Of a stretch of DNA of 64,000 nt, positions 1-9,954 are shown piece by piece. Numbering within the stretch: position 1 is the stretch's first letter; each line of letters begins with the position of its first letter. A model generated the notes under the pieces. That model did no database searches, was not told the DNA's origin, and was given only the letters and a program-made list of their open reading frames with translations. The stretch is from Pseudomonas silvicola. GTDB taxonomy: Bacteria; Pseudomonadota; Gammaproteobacteria; Pseudomonadales; Pseudomonadaceae. The position numbers and the translations under genes were made by a program. The DNA lies in assembly GCF_026651855.1 (NCBI RefSeq), contig NZ_CP093280.1, forward strand, positions 3,884,001-3,948,000. The letters are read 5' to 3'.

Positions 1-1
1 G

Positions 2-1318
2 CCAATCATGGAACACCCCTTTGGTGGCTCCTGGGGTTACCAGCCACTGTCGCAGTTCGCACCGTCGGCGCGCTATGGCAGCCCGGACGATTTCGCCGCC
101 TTCATCGACCGCTGTCACCAGGGCGGCATCGGCGTGATTCTCGACTGGGTACCGGCGCATTTTCCCACCGATACCCACGGCCTGGCGCGCTTCGACGGCA
201 CCGCACTGTACGAGTACGACAACCCGCTGGAAGGCTTCCACCAGGATTGGGACACGCTGATCTACAACCTGGGCCGCACCGAAGTGCACGGCTTCATGCT
301 GGCCTCGGCGCTGCACTGGCTCAAGCACTTCCACGTCGACGGCCTGCGCGTGGATGCGGTGGCCTCGATGTTGTACCGCGACTATTCGCGCAAGGCGGGC
401 GAGTGGATCCCCAACCGCTACGGTGGCCGCGAGAACCTGGAAGCCATCGACTTTCTGCGCCACCTCAACGACGTGGTGGCCCTGGAGGCGCCGGGTGCGC
501 TGGTCATCGCCGAGGAATCCACCGCCTGGCCTGGCGTCAGCCAGCCCACGCAGCAAGGTGGCCTGGGGTTCGCGTACAAGTGGAACATGGGCTGGATGCA
601 TGACACCTTGCACTACATCCAGAACGACCCGATTCACCGCAACCATCACCACAACGAGATGAGTTTCGGCTTGATCTATGCCTACTCCGAACACTTCATC
701 CTGCCTATTTCCCACGACGAGGTGGTGCACGGCAAGCACTCGCTGATCGACAAGATGCCCGGCGACCGCTGGCAGAAATTCGCCAACCTGCGGGCCTACC
801 TGACCTTCATGTGGGCGCACCCGGGCAAGAAACTGTTGTTCATGGGGTGTGAGTTCGGCCAATGGCGCGAGTGGAACCACGACAGCGAGCTGGACTGGTA
901 CCTGCTCAAGCAGTCCGACCACTTGGGTGTGCAGAAGCTGGTGGGCGACCTCAACCGCCTGTACCGCGAAGAGCCTGCGCTGCATGACCAGGACTGCGTG
1001 CCCCAGGGTTTCCAGTGGCTGATTGGTGACGATGCGGCCAACAGTGTGTTTGCGTGGCTGCGTTGGAGCAAGGGGGGCGAGCCGCTGTTGGTAGTGGCCA
1101 ACTTCACCCCGGTACCGCGCGAGGGTTATCGCATCGGCGTGCCGTTTGCCGAGCGCTGGGAAGAGGTGCTCAACAGTGACGCCGAGATCTATGCCGGTTC
1201 CAACTACGGCAATGGCGGCGGGGTGGCCACCGAGCCGGTGCACAGCCATGGTCAGCCGCTCTCGCTGTCCCTGAACCTGCCACCGCTGGCGGTACTGATC
1301 TTGCGGCCTGTACAGTAG
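2..1318 (+). CDS. glgB: 1,4-alpha-glucan branching enzyme, 3' part (5' end outside window)
   Basis: GlgB makes alpha-1,6 branches in glycogen in the cytoplasm. The frame is open from base 2, before the first Met, and full-length enzymes have about 740 residues, so roughly the last 438 are present. Visible GH13 signatures are the strand-4 motif DGLRVDAVA with the nucleophile Asp (residue 116 counted from the Met at base 8), the acid/base Glu in VIAEEST (about 169), and SHDEVVHGK holding the transition-state His-Asp. The C-terminal all-beta domain follows and the protein ends in LILRPVQ. The gene converges on the monooxygenase gene with only 13 bp between stops. Identification is firm; the true start is not in the window. 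Confidence 0.97.
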   Translation, partial: PIMEHPFGGSWGYQPLSQFAPSARYGSPDDFAAFIDRCHQGGIGVILDWVPAHFPTDTHGLARFDGTALYEYDNPLEGFHQDWDTLIYNLGRTEVHGFMLASALHWLKHFHVDGLRVDAVASMLYRDYSRKAGEWIPNRYGGRENLEAIDFLRHLNDVVALEAPGALVIAEESTAWPGVSQPTQQGGLGFAYKWNMGWMHDTLHYIQNDPIHRNHHHNEMSFGLIYAYSEHFILPISHDEVVHGKHSLIDKMPGDRWQKFANLRAYLTFMWAHPGKKLLFMGCEFGQWREWNHDSELDWYLLKQSDHLGVQKLVGDLNRLYREEPALHDQDCVPQGFQWLIGDDAANSVFAWLRWSKGGEPLLVVANFTPVPREGYRIGVPFAERWEEVLNSDAEIYAGSNYGNGGGVATEPVHSHGQPLSLSLNLPPLAVLILRPVQ

Positions 1319-1331
1319 CCCGGGTCCGCTG

Positions 1332-2735
1332 TTAGCCGTCGAATCGCAACGGGGCTGCGGGCTGTTTCAACGCCTGCGGGTCCCGGTAGCGGCTGGCGAA
1401 GTGGTTGCCCGGCAGCTTCGCCTGGCCCGCGCCGAACAGCCGCTCGCGCAAGGTTTCCCCCGGCTCGTACGCTTGTCGGTAACGCCCGCGCCTGCGCAAC
1501 TCCGGCACCACCAGTTCGATGAAATCGCGCGCCGTCTCGAAGGACAGGAACTGACGCAGGTTGATGCCGTCGATGCCGTCCTCATCAAGCCACTGTTCGA
1601 TACGGTCGGCCACCACCTGTGGCGTGCCGGCCACGAAGAAGTACCCCTGGTCCAGGCTGCCCAGCCGGTCCAGGGCCTGGCCTACGGTTTCGTCCTGGGG
1701 AAAGTAGTCGAGAAACAGTGAGGCCAGTTTCTCGCGGCGGATGATATTGGCCACCACCTCGTCGCGAGGGTAGGCCAAGAGGTCCACCGGCAGCTGGAAG
1801 TGGGCCATGGACCCCTCGACGCTCAGGAGTTGCCCATACGCTTGCAGCTTGCGCGCCACCTCCTCGTCGGTGCGCCCGGTGATGATCGAAGCCATGACCA
1901 CGAACTTGATGCTGTCCGGCGCGCGGCCGTGGGCCACGGCCTTGTCGCGCATGGTCTGGATGTTGCGCCGGATGGTCTCGTGGCTCTTGCCGCCGGTGAA
2001 CACCACCTCGGCATGGCGGCCGGCGAACTCGCTTCCCGCTGGCGAACCGGTGGCCTGGAACAGCACCGGCGTGCGCTGGCGCGACGGCTGGCACAAGTGC
2101 GGGCCGGCCACCTTGTAGTAGTCACCCACATGGTCGATATAGCGCACCTTGGTCGGGTCTGTGTAGACCCGGTTCTCACGGTCCTGGACCACCGCGTCGT
2201 CGTCCCAGCTGCCTTCCCACAGTTTGTACAGCACGTCCAGGTACTCGTCGGCGATCTCGTAACGCTGGTCATGGCGCACCTCGTCGTCATGGCCGAAGTT
2301 GCGCGCGGCGTTGGGCAGGTAGGAGGTGACGATGTTCCAGCCCACGCGGCCTTTGGTCAGGTGGTCCAGGGTGCTCATGCGCCGGGCAAAGGCGAAGGGC
2401 GGCTCGTAGGTGGTGGAGAAGGTCACCCCGAACCCCAGGTGGCGCGTGACCGCGGCCATGGCCGGGATCACCAGCATGGGATCGTTGCTGGGGATTTGCA
2501 TGCCTTCGCGCAGGGCTGTTTCGGGCCCGTTGCGGAACACATCGTACGTACCGATCACATCGGCAAGGAACACCGCGTCGAAGCCGCCGGCCTCCAGCAG
2601 TTGTGCCAGTTCCGTCCAGTAGTCCAGGTCATTGAAACGGTGGCGGTTGTTGTCCGGGTGCACCCACAGGCCATGGGTGATGTGGCTCACGCAGTTCATT
2701 TCGAACAGGTTGACGTGCAGTTTCTTCAGGTTCAT
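1332..2735 (-). CDS. LLM-class flavin-dependent monooxygenase (NtaA/SnaA/DszA type)
   Basis: A 467-residue protein of the bacterial luciferase-like family that uses reduced FMN from a partner reductase. Members oxidise chelators such as NTA/EDTA, organosulfur compounds or similar small molecules. The N-terminus MNLKKLHVNLFEMNCVSHI, the segment FGVTFSTTYEPPFAFARRMSTLDHLTKGRVGWNIVTS, shown here only as its key part GRVGWNIVTS, and a C-terminal RRRGRYR are typical of the NtaA branch. I chose the ATG at 2735 because an in-frame Met at 2795 would run into the preceding TonB receptor. This start leaves 16 bp after the receptor stop (2752), so the two genes probably share a transcript. The substrate cannot be read from sequence. 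Confidence 0.88.
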   Translation of the reverse strand: MNLKKLHVNLFEMNCVSHITHGLWVHPDNNRHRFNDLDYWTELAQLLEAGGFDAVFLADVIGTYDVFRNGPETALREGMQIPSNDPMLVIPAMAAVTRHLGFGVTFSTTYEPPFAFARRMSTLDHLTKGRVGWNIVTSYLPNAARNFGHDDEVRHDQRYEIADEYLDVLYKLWEGSWDDDAVVQDRENRVYTDPTKVRYIDHVGDYYKVAGPHLCQPSRQRTPVLFQATGSPAGSEFAGRHAEVVFTGGKSHETIRRNIQTMRDKAVAHGRAPDSIKFVVMASIITGRTDEEVARKLQAYGQLLSVEGSMAHFQLPVDLLAYPRDEVVANIIRREKLASLFLDYFPQDETVGQALDRLGSLDQGYFFVAGTPQVVADRIEQWLDEDGIDGINLRQFLSFETARDFIELVVPELRRRGRYRQAYEPGETLRERLFGAGQAKLPGNHFASRYRDPQALKQPAAPLRFDG

Positions 2736-2751
2736 GGAAAGGGTCCGGTTG

Positions 2752-4908
2752 TCAGAAGCGGTACGACACGCCCGTGGTGACGCCAAAGCCGTCACCCACG
2801 TAGAAGTTGTCCGAGTCCACGCCTTTGAGGTCGTAGGAGGTCTTGGAGGCGGTCACGTAGTGCTTGTCGGTCAGGTTGCGGGCGTCCAGGAATACGCTCC
2901 AGCGCTTGCTCGGCGCTTCATAGCCGACCTTGGCGCCGAAAATGGTGTACTCCGGGGCTTTCACGGTGTTGGCGAAGTCCACGTAGTAGCTGGAGGCATG
3001 GTTGAGGTTGACCTCGCCATACCAGCCGCTGGGGTGCTGGTACTGCAGGGCACTCTGGTAGACCTGGCGCGGCAGACCGGGCAGTTGATTGCCGCCGAAG
3101 GTGGCGTCGTGGCGGAAGTAGAAGTCGTTGACCGTGTAGGCCTGGCGCCATTTCACCGTGCTGCCGTTCTGGCCCGTCCACAGCAGCGTGCTCAGGCCTG
3201 CCTCGATGCCCTGGTGAATGGTGGGCGAGGCGTTGGTGTTGGAGACGATCTCGTTGGAGGTGGCGGTGGCATCGGCGATCACCGCTGACAGCAACTCGCC
3301 CTGCACCCACGAACGGTACACCGTGAAGCTGCCGTCGAAGATACCCTGGCTGCCGCGAACCCCCAGTTCCACCGTGTTGGCTTTCTGCGCATGCAGCGGC
3401 TGCACGTAGGGGTTGCTGACCGGCCCCGAGGAGTAGTACCAGGTCACTGGCGGGTCTATGGAGCGGCTGACGTTACCGAACAGTTGCACGTCCGGGGTCA
3501 GCGCATAGCGAAAGCCGATCCGCGGGGCCAGGTTCCAGTCGTTGTAGTTGACCTCGCTGGGGAACTCGCTGGTGTTGGCGTTGGTGGCGTAGGTCACGCG
3601 CACATCGCGCTTGGTGTTGGCCAGCGACAACCCCGTGGTCAGCCAGGTACGGTCGGTCAGTTGCAGGTCGTTGCCCAGGGAGAACACGGTGTCTCGAGAG
3701 CCGGTGAAGTTGTTCTTCTGCACCAGCGCCCAGGTATCGGGGTTGCGCACCCGCTCGTTGCCAGGCATCAGCACGGTGCTGCTGAAGCTCAGGGTGGTGT
3801 TGCTCGGCAGGCCGAACAGCGTGTCGCCCTTGCGCAGGTAACGCAGCGAGGTGGACAGGTCGGTGGAGTCCCATTGGCCAGGGTTGGCGTAGTAGTGCAG
3901 GCCGTCGGTCAAGGTGTAATGGTGGTAGCCCAGGCCCACCTCCAGCTTCGAGTTGTCGTCGAAGGTATAGGTGGTGGTGCTGCCCAGCAGGGTGGTGCCG
4001 GGTTTCTTGCGCACCCAGCGGTAATTGTTGGCGGTGGGGTCGTGCTTGATCTGGTATTGGGTCAGGGTGCTGGCGTTGGTGTTGTCTTCGTCGCGGTAGC
4101 GGAAGGTGAAGCGTGTTTCCAGTTTGTCGTTGAAGAGGTGGCCGAAGTTGCCCACCACGTCATTGCCGTGGTTGGCCGAGTCGTCCTGGTAGCCCTCGCG
4201 TTCGTTGTGCAGGATCGACAGGTAATAATCACTGTCGCCCACCACGCCGCCGGTGCTCAGCTGTTCTTTCTTGTAGCCGAAGCTGCCGCCTTCCAGGCGT
4301 ACATAGTTACCCGGCGAGGTGTAGCCCGTGTTCGTCACCATGTTGATGGCGCCACCGAGGGTAAGGGCGCTGTATTCGAAGGCATTGGCGCCCGACAGCA
4401 CTTCGGTGTGGTCGACGGCGGCCATGTCCAGCAGGTCTTCCTGGGTGCCCCCGGGGCCGGTCACGGGGATGCCGTCATACAGGTACTTGATGCCCAGCGC
4501 GTACCCGCCGTAGAAGGCGTTGATGCCCGACCCGCGAATCGACACCTTGGCCGCGCTCTGGCCGCTGGTGGCCTGGGCATAGACACCCGGCTGGAAGGCC
4601 AGGACGTCCTCGGCAGTGGCGGCGCGGCCCTTTTCCACTTCCTTGTTGTCCACCACGTGGGTGGCACCGGCTACCTGGTTGAGGCGTTCCTTGTCGGCCT
4701 GGGTATCGGTCTGAGCGTGGCCGGTGACCACCACGGTGTCGAGGCTGGTGTCGGTGGCAGCCTGGGCGCTGTTGAGCAAGGCCAGCCTAGCACTGACGGC
4801 CATGGCCAGGGAAAGTGTACGTGCGCGAGGCGGGAGGGCGCTGTGGCGAACCCGGTCATTCGTGTTCAATATCAATACCCCTGAGAGTCCAATGTCTGTG
4901 AGGAGCAT
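2752..4908 (-). CDS. TonB-dependent outer-membrane receptor
   Basis: A 718-residue TonB-dependent receptor, the gated beta-barrel that imports scarce ligands using TonB energy. After a signal peptide ending near NSAQA comes the TonB-box/plug start LDTVVVTG, then the plug domain (about residues 60-170, with VSIRGSGINAFYGG). The barrel ends in the aromatic outer-membrane signal SYRF. It lies directly upstream of the LLM monooxygenase on the same strand, which suggests import of that enzyme's substrate, possibly an organosulfur compound or chelator (inference). The start is uncertain. ATG 4908 gives an unusually long leader; a TTG at 4869 (MNTNDRVRH...) has an AGGGG ribosome-binding sequence and gives a more normal signal peptide. 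Confidence 0.9.
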   Translation of the reverse strand: MLLTDIGLSGVLILNTNDRVRHSALPPRARTLSLAMAVSARLALLNSAQAATDTSLDTVVVTGHAQTDTQADKERLNQVAGATHVVDNKEVEKGRAATAEDVLAFQPGVYAQATSGQSAAKVSIRGSGINAFYGGYALGIKYLYDGIPVTGPGGTQEDLLDMAAVDHTEVLSGANAFEYSALTLGGAINMVTNTGYTSPGNYVRLEGGSFGYKKEQLSTGGVVGDSDYYLSILHNEREGYQDDSANHGNDVVGNFGHLFNDKLETRFTFRYRDEDNTNASTLTQYQIKHDPTANNYRWVRKKPGTTLLGSTTTYTFDDNSKLEVGLGYHHYTLTDGLHYYANPGQWDSTDLSTSLRYLRKGDTLFGLPSNTTLSFSSTVLMPGNERVRNPDTWALVQKNNFTGSRDTVFSLGNDLQLTDRTWLTTGLSLANTKRDVRVTYATNANTSEFPSEVNYNDWNLAPRIGFRYALTPDVQLFGNVSRSIDPPVTWYYSSGPVSNPYVQPLHAQKANTVELGVRGSQGIFDGSFTVYRSWVQGELLSAVIADATATSNEIVSNTNASPTIHQGIEAGLSTLLWTGQNGSTVKWRQAYTVNDFYFRHDATFGGNQLPGLPRQVYQSALQYQHPSGWYGEVNLNHASSYYVDFANTVKAPEYTIFGAKVGYEAPSKRWSVFLDARNLTDKHYVTASKTSYDLKGVDSDNFYVGDGFGVTTGVSYRF

Positions 4909-5027
4909 CTATGTGAATAGTCTGGCTCTGGCAGGTCAGGAGCAAAAGCCGTACCACCTGTGCCAGAGCGGTTTTTCGCGGGTTTCACGGGCTGGCGCTG
5001 GAGGTTGTGTGGCCAGTTTGTCCAACC

Positions 5028-5047
5028 ACTGTTGGCCGCCCAACAGT
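5028..5047. promoter_or_regulatory. Perfect inverted repeat between TonB receptor and EamA exporter genes
   Basis: ACTGTTGG, four bases, then CCAACAGT forms a perfect 8-bp inverted repeat in the 253-bp divergent intergenic space. A related CAACTGTTG lies about 30 bp further on (5079-5087). It could be an operator for either flanking gene or a hairpin; no regulator is encoded next to it. Confidence 0.4.
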
Positions 5048-5161
5048 CGCCACCGGCGGGATTCGTTCACCCGGCGCACAACTGTTGTCCGGGCAAGCGG
5101 GCTAATGCTCGGCAAAGGCCTTGGTGATAATTCCGGCATTCCCACTCAGAGGCGTCTGATA

Positions 5162-6037
5162 ATGTCGAAACTGCGAATGGCCGAGCTGATGCTGCTGATG
5201 GTGGCGTTGATCTGGGGCACCAGCTATGGCGTGGCCAAGAGTGCCCTGGTGTTCTACCCGGTACTGGGGTTTCTCACCGTGCGCTTTCTGTTGACGTTTG
5301 TGCTGTTGCTGCCCTGGTTGCGCGGGCACGTGCGGGCGGCGTTGAAGCCGGGGGTGATGATGGGGAGTATCCTGCTGTCGATCTTCCTGGCGGAGACGTA
5401 CGGCGTGGCGACCACCACGGCCAGTAACGCCGCTTTTCTGATCAGCCTGTGCGTGGTGCTCACGCCCTTGGTGGAATGGGCGATGTTTGGCCAACGGCCC
5501 AGTGGCGAGGCCTTTGGTTATGCGGGCCTGTCGTTGCTGGGGGCGCTGATGCTGACCGGGGCCCGTGAAGTGGTGTTGAACCCGGGCGATTGGCTGATCC
5601 TGCTGGCGGCGTTGCTGCGGGCGCTGATGGTGTGCACAACGCGCAAGTTGCAGCTGGGCACCCAGGTGCCGGCGTTGGCGCTGACGGCGGTGCAGGTCGG
5701 CGTGGTGGGCTTTGGCAGCCTGGCTATCCTGCTGGTGACCACCGGTGGTGTGCCGGCCTTGCCGCACAGCCTGGCGTTCTGGAGCCTGACCGGGTACCTG
5801 GTGCTGTTCTGCACGCTGTTCGCGTTCTTTGCCCAGAACTTTGCCCTGCGCCACACCAGCCCGAGCCGTACATCACTGTTGATGGGCGCCGAACCGTTGT
5901 TTGGCGCGTGCTTCGCGGTGATGTGGCTGGGTGAGCAATTGACGCTGGTCTCGTGGTGCGGCGGGGCGCTGATCGTGCTCGCTTCCTGGCTGGGCACCCG
6001 CCCCCCGAAAATGGCCAAGGTGGCGGCGCCTGCCTGA
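5162..6037 (+). CDS. DMT-superfamily (EamA) inner-membrane exporter
   Basis: A 291-residue, very hydrophobic protein with about ten predicted membrane helices arranged as two EamA repeats (approximately residues 5-140 and 145-285). The family exports amino acids, nucleosides or other small metabolites by proton exchange; the substrate cannot be predicted. The N-terminal signature LMVALIWGTSYGVAKSAL is typical. I chose the ATG at 5162, preceded by AGAGG; the frame is open far upstream, but that part is charged and looks non-coding. It is divergent from the TonB receptor gene and converges on glcF. Confidence 0.9.
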   Translation: MSKLRMAELMLLMVALIWGTSYGVAKSALVFYPVLGFLTVRFLLTFVLLLPWLRGHVRAALKPGVMMGSILLSIFLAETYGVATTTASNAAFLISLCVVLTPLVEWAMFGQRPSGEAFGYAGLSLLGALMLTGAREVVLNPGDWLILLAALLRALMVCTTRKLQLGTQVPALALTAVQVGVVGFGSLAILLVTTGGVPALPHSLAFWSLTGYLVLFCTLFAFFAQNFALRHTSPSRTSLLMGAEPLFGACFAVMWLGEQLTLVSWCGGALIVLASWLGTRPPKMAKVAAPA

Positions 6038-6063
6038 CCACCGCGTACCGCCGACGCAGCGCC

Positions 6064-6107
6064 AGGCCCACCGCATGCACCGCCGACGCGGCCAGGTCCG
6101 CTGCTAC
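6064..6107. repeat. Dispersed REP-like element, family B copy 1
   Basis: The core at 6085-6107 is the reverse complement of a motif also found at 29179-29201 and 48040-48062 (consensus GCAGCGGACCYGGCCGCGTC). The 15-mer AGGCCCACCGCATGC at 6064-6078 recurs at 48082-48096. The edge of this copy supplies the TAG stop codon of glcF (6104-6106). Confidence 0.6.
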
Positions 6108-7330
6108 AGGGGCGTCTGGCAGGCTTCGTCGACCAGCTCGATCCAGTGACGCACCGGTGTGCGCCCGGCGCCGTCCAGGTGGGTCTGGCAGCCGATGTTG
6201 GCGGTGACGATGATATCCGGCTTGCCGCTCTCCAGGGCATTGAGGCGGTTGTCGCGCAGTTGCTTCGACAAGGTCGGCTGGGTGATTGAGTAGGTGCCCG
6301 CCGAACCACAGCACAGGTGCCCGTCGGGTACGGCGCTGAGGGTGAAACCCAGCCGCGCCAGCACGCCCTCCACCGCGCCACCCAGCTTCAGCGCATGCTG
6401 AAGTGTGCACGGGCAGTGGAACGCCAGGCGCTGTTCGCTATGCACGGCCAGGCCCTCCAGGGGTTCTTCGCGCAAGACCTCCACCAGGTCCCTGGCCAGG
6501 GCGCTGACCCGCTGAGCCTTGGCGCCATAGTGCGGGTCGTTCCTGAGCAGTGTCCCGTATTCCTTGATGAACGCGCCGCAGCCACTGGCCGTCTGCACGA
6601 TGGCTTCGGCGCCGGCCTCGATGGCCGGCCACCAGGCGTCGATATTGCGCCGTGCCCTGTCCAGGCCCGTGCCCTGGGCATTCATGTGATAGTCCACGGC
6701 ACCACAGCACGCCGCCTGGACCGTCGGCACCAGGCTGATGCCCAGGCGGTCGAGCACCCTTGCGGCGGCCGCGTTGGTGTTGGGTGAGAAGCCAGGTTGC
6801 ACGCAGCCTTCCAGGATCAGCATGCGCCGTGCATGCCGGGGTGCCGGCCGTACCCCGGCCGGGCGGGGCAGGCGTGGCAGCTTGGCCTGCAGGCTGCCGG
6901 GCAGCCAGGGGCGTAGCCGTTGACCGGCCTGGGTCAGGGCGCTGAACAGCCCGGGGTGCGGCACCACGGCCCGCAGGCCGCCCCGCAGCAGGCGGCTGCC
7001 CAGGGAGCGGGGCACCTGCTGTTCGAGGTAGTCGCGGCCGATGTCGAGCAGCGTGTGGTATTCGACCCCCGAAGGGCAGGTGCTCTCACAATTGCGGCAG
7101 CTCAGGCAGCGGTCGAGGTGGGTTTGGGTGGCGGCGGTGATGGGGGCGCCTTCGAGCATTTCCTTCATCAGGTAGATGCGCCCGCGGGGGCCATCCAGCT
7201 CGTCGCCCAACAGTTGGTAGGTAGGGCAGGTGGCGTTGCAGAAGCCGCAGTGCACGCAGCTGCGCAGCACTTTTTCCGCTTCGGCGGCGCGTGGCAGCAG
7301 TCGGGCCTGATCGCTGAGGTGGGTTTGCAT
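6104..7330 (-). CDS. glcF: Glycolate oxidase iron-sulfur subunit
   Basis: GlcF is the electron-transfer subunit of membrane-associated glycolate dehydrogenase, which oxidises glycolate to glyoxylate. The 408-residue protein carries two ferredoxin-like cysteine clusters near its N-terminus, [12 protein letters not shown] (about residues 24-35) and [12 protein letters not shown] (about 76-87). These are followed by CCG-containing heterodisulfide-reductase-type domains ([22 protein letters not shown]). It starts 2 bp after the glcE stop, so glcD-glcE-glcF form one operon. The stop codon is a TAG lying in the edge of a dispersed repeat. No glcC regulator or glcG is next to the operon. Confidence 0.96.
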   Translation of the reverse strand: MQTHLSDQARLLPRAAEAEKVLRSCVHCGFCNATCPTYQLLGDELDGPRGRIYLMKEMLEGAPITAATQTHLDRCLSCRNCESTCPSGVEYHTLLDIGRDYLEQQVPRSLGSRLLRGGLRAVVPHPGLFSALTQAGQRLRPWLPGSLQAKLPRLPRPAGVRPAPRHARRMLILEGCVQPGFSPNTNAAAARVLDRLGISLVPTVQAACCGAVDYHMNAQGTGLDRARRNIDAWWPAIEAGAEAIVQTASGCGAFIKEYGTLLRNDPHYGAKAQRVSALARDLVEVLREEPLEGLAVHSEQRLAFHCPCTLQHALKLGGAVEGVLARLGFTLSAVPDGHLCCGSAGTYSITQPTLSKQLRDNRLNALESGKPDIIVTANIGCQTHLDGAGRTPVRHWIELVDEACQTPL

Positions 7331-7332
7331 GG

Positions 7333-8376
7333 TCAGAGCTCCGAATACAGACGGCCAGGGTTGAACAGGCCATGGGGGTCCAGGCGCGCCTTGAGTTGCT
7401 GGTGGTAGCGCATCAACGCCGGGGCCAGGGGCTGGAAGGGCGAGTCCAGACGCCCTGGCGTGAAGCAGGTGGCGTGGCCGCCGGCCGCGCTCACCAGGGC
7501 GCGGATGTGATCGGCATCGGCGTCGGACTTCAGCCAGCGCTGGGCGCCGCCCCAGTCCAGCAACTGCTTGCCGGGCAGGTCCAGCAGGCCGATATCGAAG
7601 GGTAGCGACAGGCGCCACAGCGGCCGCGCATCGGCGAAGAAGGGCAGGCGATGCTCGCGCAGGTCCTGCCAGAACGCGGCATCGGCGCTGCGGCAACCCA
7701 GGCGGTCGCTGGCCGAAGCGACGTTGCCTTCACCGCCTTCCAGGCGCAGGTGCAGCACCTGGCCGTCATGGCACGCGCCGCTGATGGGCAATGCCTGCTG
7801 GCCCCATTCGGTCAAGCGCTGCAAGGCATCGCCAGGGCCGATGTCCAGCACCAGGCTGGCGCTGCAGCGCGGCTTGGGCAAGACTTTCAGCGATACGTCG
7901 GTGATCAGCCCCAGGCTGCCGAAGCTACCGGCCAGGAGCCGTGACAGGTCATAGCCGGCGACGTTCTTCATCACCTCGCCACCAAAGCGCAGGTGCTGGC
8001 CCAACCCCGTGATGACCCGCGTGCCGAGGACGAAATCGCGTACCGCGCCGCTCCAGGGCCGTCGTGGCCCGGCCAGGCCGGCGGCGACCATGCCGCCCAC
8101 CGTGGCCCTGCCGTCGAAGTCGGGCGGCTCGCACGGCAAGGCCTGCCCGGCCTCGTCCAGGGCGGCCAGCAACTCGCTTACCGGGGTGCCGGCGCGTACG
8201 GTCACCACCAGCTCCGTGGGGTCATAGCTGACGATGCCGCGCCAGGCCCGGGTATCCAGCGGCGTGCCAGCGGTGGGCCGGCCCAAAAAGGCCTTGGTAT
8301 CACCGCCGTGAAGGCGCAGCGGCGTTTTGCTGGCGATGGCCTGGTGCACACCATCGAGCAACGTGTCCAGGCTCAT
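7333..8376 (-). CDS. glcE: Glycolate oxidase FAD-binding subunit
   Basis: GlcE is the second flavoprotein subunit of glycolate dehydrogenase. The 347 residues contain a PCMH-type FAD domain (about 45-220) with [28 protein letters not shown], of which the part [12 protein letters not shown] is most diagnostic, and [18 protein letters not shown]. The ATG at 8376 overlaps the last base of the glcD stop (TGATG), indicating translational coupling, so upstream in-frame Met codons inside glcD were rejected. The length is normal for the family. Confidence 0.95.
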   Translation of the reverse strand: MSLDTLLDGVHQAIASKTPLRLHGGDTKAFLGRPTAGTPLDTRAWRGIVSYDPTELVVTVRAGTPVSELLAALDEAGQALPCEPPDFDGRATVGGMVAAGLAGPRRPWSGAVRDFVLGTRVITGLGQHLRFGGEVMKNVAGYDLSRLLAGSFGSLGLITDVSLKVLPKPRCSASLVLDIGPGDALQRLTEWGQQALPISGACHDGQVLHLRLEGGEGNVASASDRLGCRSADAAFWQDLREHRLPFFADARPLWRLSLPFDIGLLDLPGKQLLDWGGAQRWLKSDADADHIRALVSAAGGHATCFTPGRLDSPFQPLAPALMRYHQQLKARLDPHGLFNPGRLYSEL

Positions 8377-9875
8377 CAGAAACGCTCCAGTTCGGGGAAG
8401 GGCACCTGGCCGTGGTGAATGTGCATGGCGCCGAACTCGGCGCAGCGGTGCAGGGTGGGGATGTTCTTGCCAGGGTTGAGCAGGCCGCTCGGGTCGAAGG
8501 CGGCCTTCACGGCGTGGAACAGGGTCAGTTCCTCGGCGTTGAACTGGCTGCACATCTGGTTGATTTTCTCGCGGCCCACGCCATGCTCGCCGGTGATGCT
8601 GCCGCCCACGGCCACGCACATCTCCAGGATCTTGCCGCCCAGGGCCTCGGCCCGCTCCAGCTCGCCCGGCAAGTTGGCGTCGAACAGGATCAACGGGTGC
8701 ATGTTGCCGTCACCGGCATGGAACACATTGGCCACCCGCAGTTGATACTCCACCGACAGCGCGGCGATGCCCTTGAGCACCCTGGCCAGCTCACGGCGCG
8801 GGATGGTGCCGTCCATGCAGTAGTAGTCCGGTGACAGCCGGCCCACGGCGGGAAAGGCATTCTTGCGCCCGGCCCAGAAGCGCACGCGTTCGGCCTCGTC
8901 GCGGGCCTGGCGCACTTCGGTGGCCCCGGCGGCAGCGAGGATCTGCCGCACGCGCTCGCAGTCTTCGTGCACGTCCGCTTCAACCCCGTCCAGTTCGCAC
9001 AGCAGAATGGCCTCGGCGTCCACCGGGTAGCCCGCATGGATGAAGTCTTCGGCGGCGCGAATGGCCAGGTTGTCCATCATCTCCAGGCCGCCTGGGATGA
9101 TCCCCGCCGCGATGATATCGGCGACTGCCTGGCCCGCTTTTTCCACCGAGTCGAAGGCGGCCAGCAGCACCTTGGCGACCTGCGGCCGGGGTAACAGCCT
9201 GACGGTGACCTCGGTGACCACCCCCAGCAGGCCCTCGGAGCCGGTGAACAGCGCCAGCAGGTCGAAACCCGGGCTGTCCAGGGCATTGCTGCCCAGGGTC
9301 AGAGGCTCACCCTCGACGGTCAGCACCTGCAACCGGACCAGGTTGTGCACGGTCAGCCCGTACTTGAGGCAATGCACGCCACCGGCGTTCTCCGCTACGT
9401 TGCCGCCGATGGAACAGGCGATCTGTGACGACGGGTCGGGCGCGTAATACAGGCCGTGGGGCGCGGCGGCCTGGGAGATGGCGAGGTTGCGGACCCCGGG
9501 CTGCACACGGGCGGTTCGGGTGTTGGGGTCGATGTCGAGGATCTGATTGAACCGTGCCATCACCAGCAACACGCCCCGGGCCAGCGGCAGGGCACCGCCG
9601 GACAAGCCAGTACCGGCGCCCCGGGGCACCACCGGCACCTGGCGCTGGTGGCAGATACGCAACAGCGTCTGTACTTCCTCCAGGTGCCGGGGCAGCGCCA
9701 CCAGCAGCGGCGTGGTGCGGTAGGCGGACAGGCCATCGCACTCATAGGGCTTGAGGTCTTCGGTGCGGTACAGCAGATCGAGGTCGGGCAGTGCCGCGGT
9801 CAGGGCATCGATCAGGCCCTGCTTGTCGACCGCAGGCAGGGCGCCGTCCAGCCGGTCGTCGTGGAGGATATTCAT
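8376..9875 (-). CDS. glcD: Glycolate oxidase catalytic FAD subunit
   Basis: GlcD is the catalytic FAD subunit that oxidises glycolate (and D-lactate-like hydroxyacids). The 499-residue protein has the FAD_binding_4 domain (about residues 55-195) with VVPRGAGTGLSGGALP and CSIGGNVAENAGGVHCLKYG, and the C-terminal FAD-oxidase domain ending in the family motif GEHGVGREK. It is the first gene of glcDEF. Growth on glycolate or disposal of phosphoglycolate is the expected role. Confidence 0.96.
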   Translation of the reverse strand: MNILHDDRLDGALPAVDKQGLIDALTAALPDLDLLYRTEDLKPYECDGLSAYRTTPLLVALPRHLEEVQTLLRICHQRQVPVVPRGAGTGLSGGALPLARGVLLVMARFNQILDIDPNTRTARVQPGVRNLAISQAAAPHGLYYAPDPSSQIACSIGGNVAENAGGVHCLKYGLTVHNLVRLQVLTVEGEPLTLGSNALDSPGFDLLALFTGSEGLLGVVTEVTVRLLPRPQVAKVLLAAFDSVEKAGQAVADIIAAGIIPGGLEMMDNLAIRAAEDFIHAGYPVDAEAILLCELDGVEADVHEDCERVRQILAAAGATEVRQARDEAERVRFWAGRKNAFPAVGRLSPDYYCMDGTIPRRELARVLKGIAALSVEYQLRVANVFHAGDGNMHPLILFDANLPGELERAEALGGKILEMCVAVGGSITGEHGVGREKINQMCSQFNAEELTLFHAVKAAFDPSGLLNPGKNIPTLHRCAEFGAMHIHHGQVPFPELERF

Positions 9876-9954
9876 GGCCAGGCTTCTTGTTTTTAGGGTT
9901 GCCTTGATACTTAGACCGTCTGGAGCCTGGCGTCCAGTGGGCCCATCTTAATCT

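Noticed and set aside
3391-4884. 497-codon frame antisense to the TonB receptor
   Set aside because: Low-complexity Val/Gly/Gln-rich translation in the antisense strand of a clear TonB receptor.
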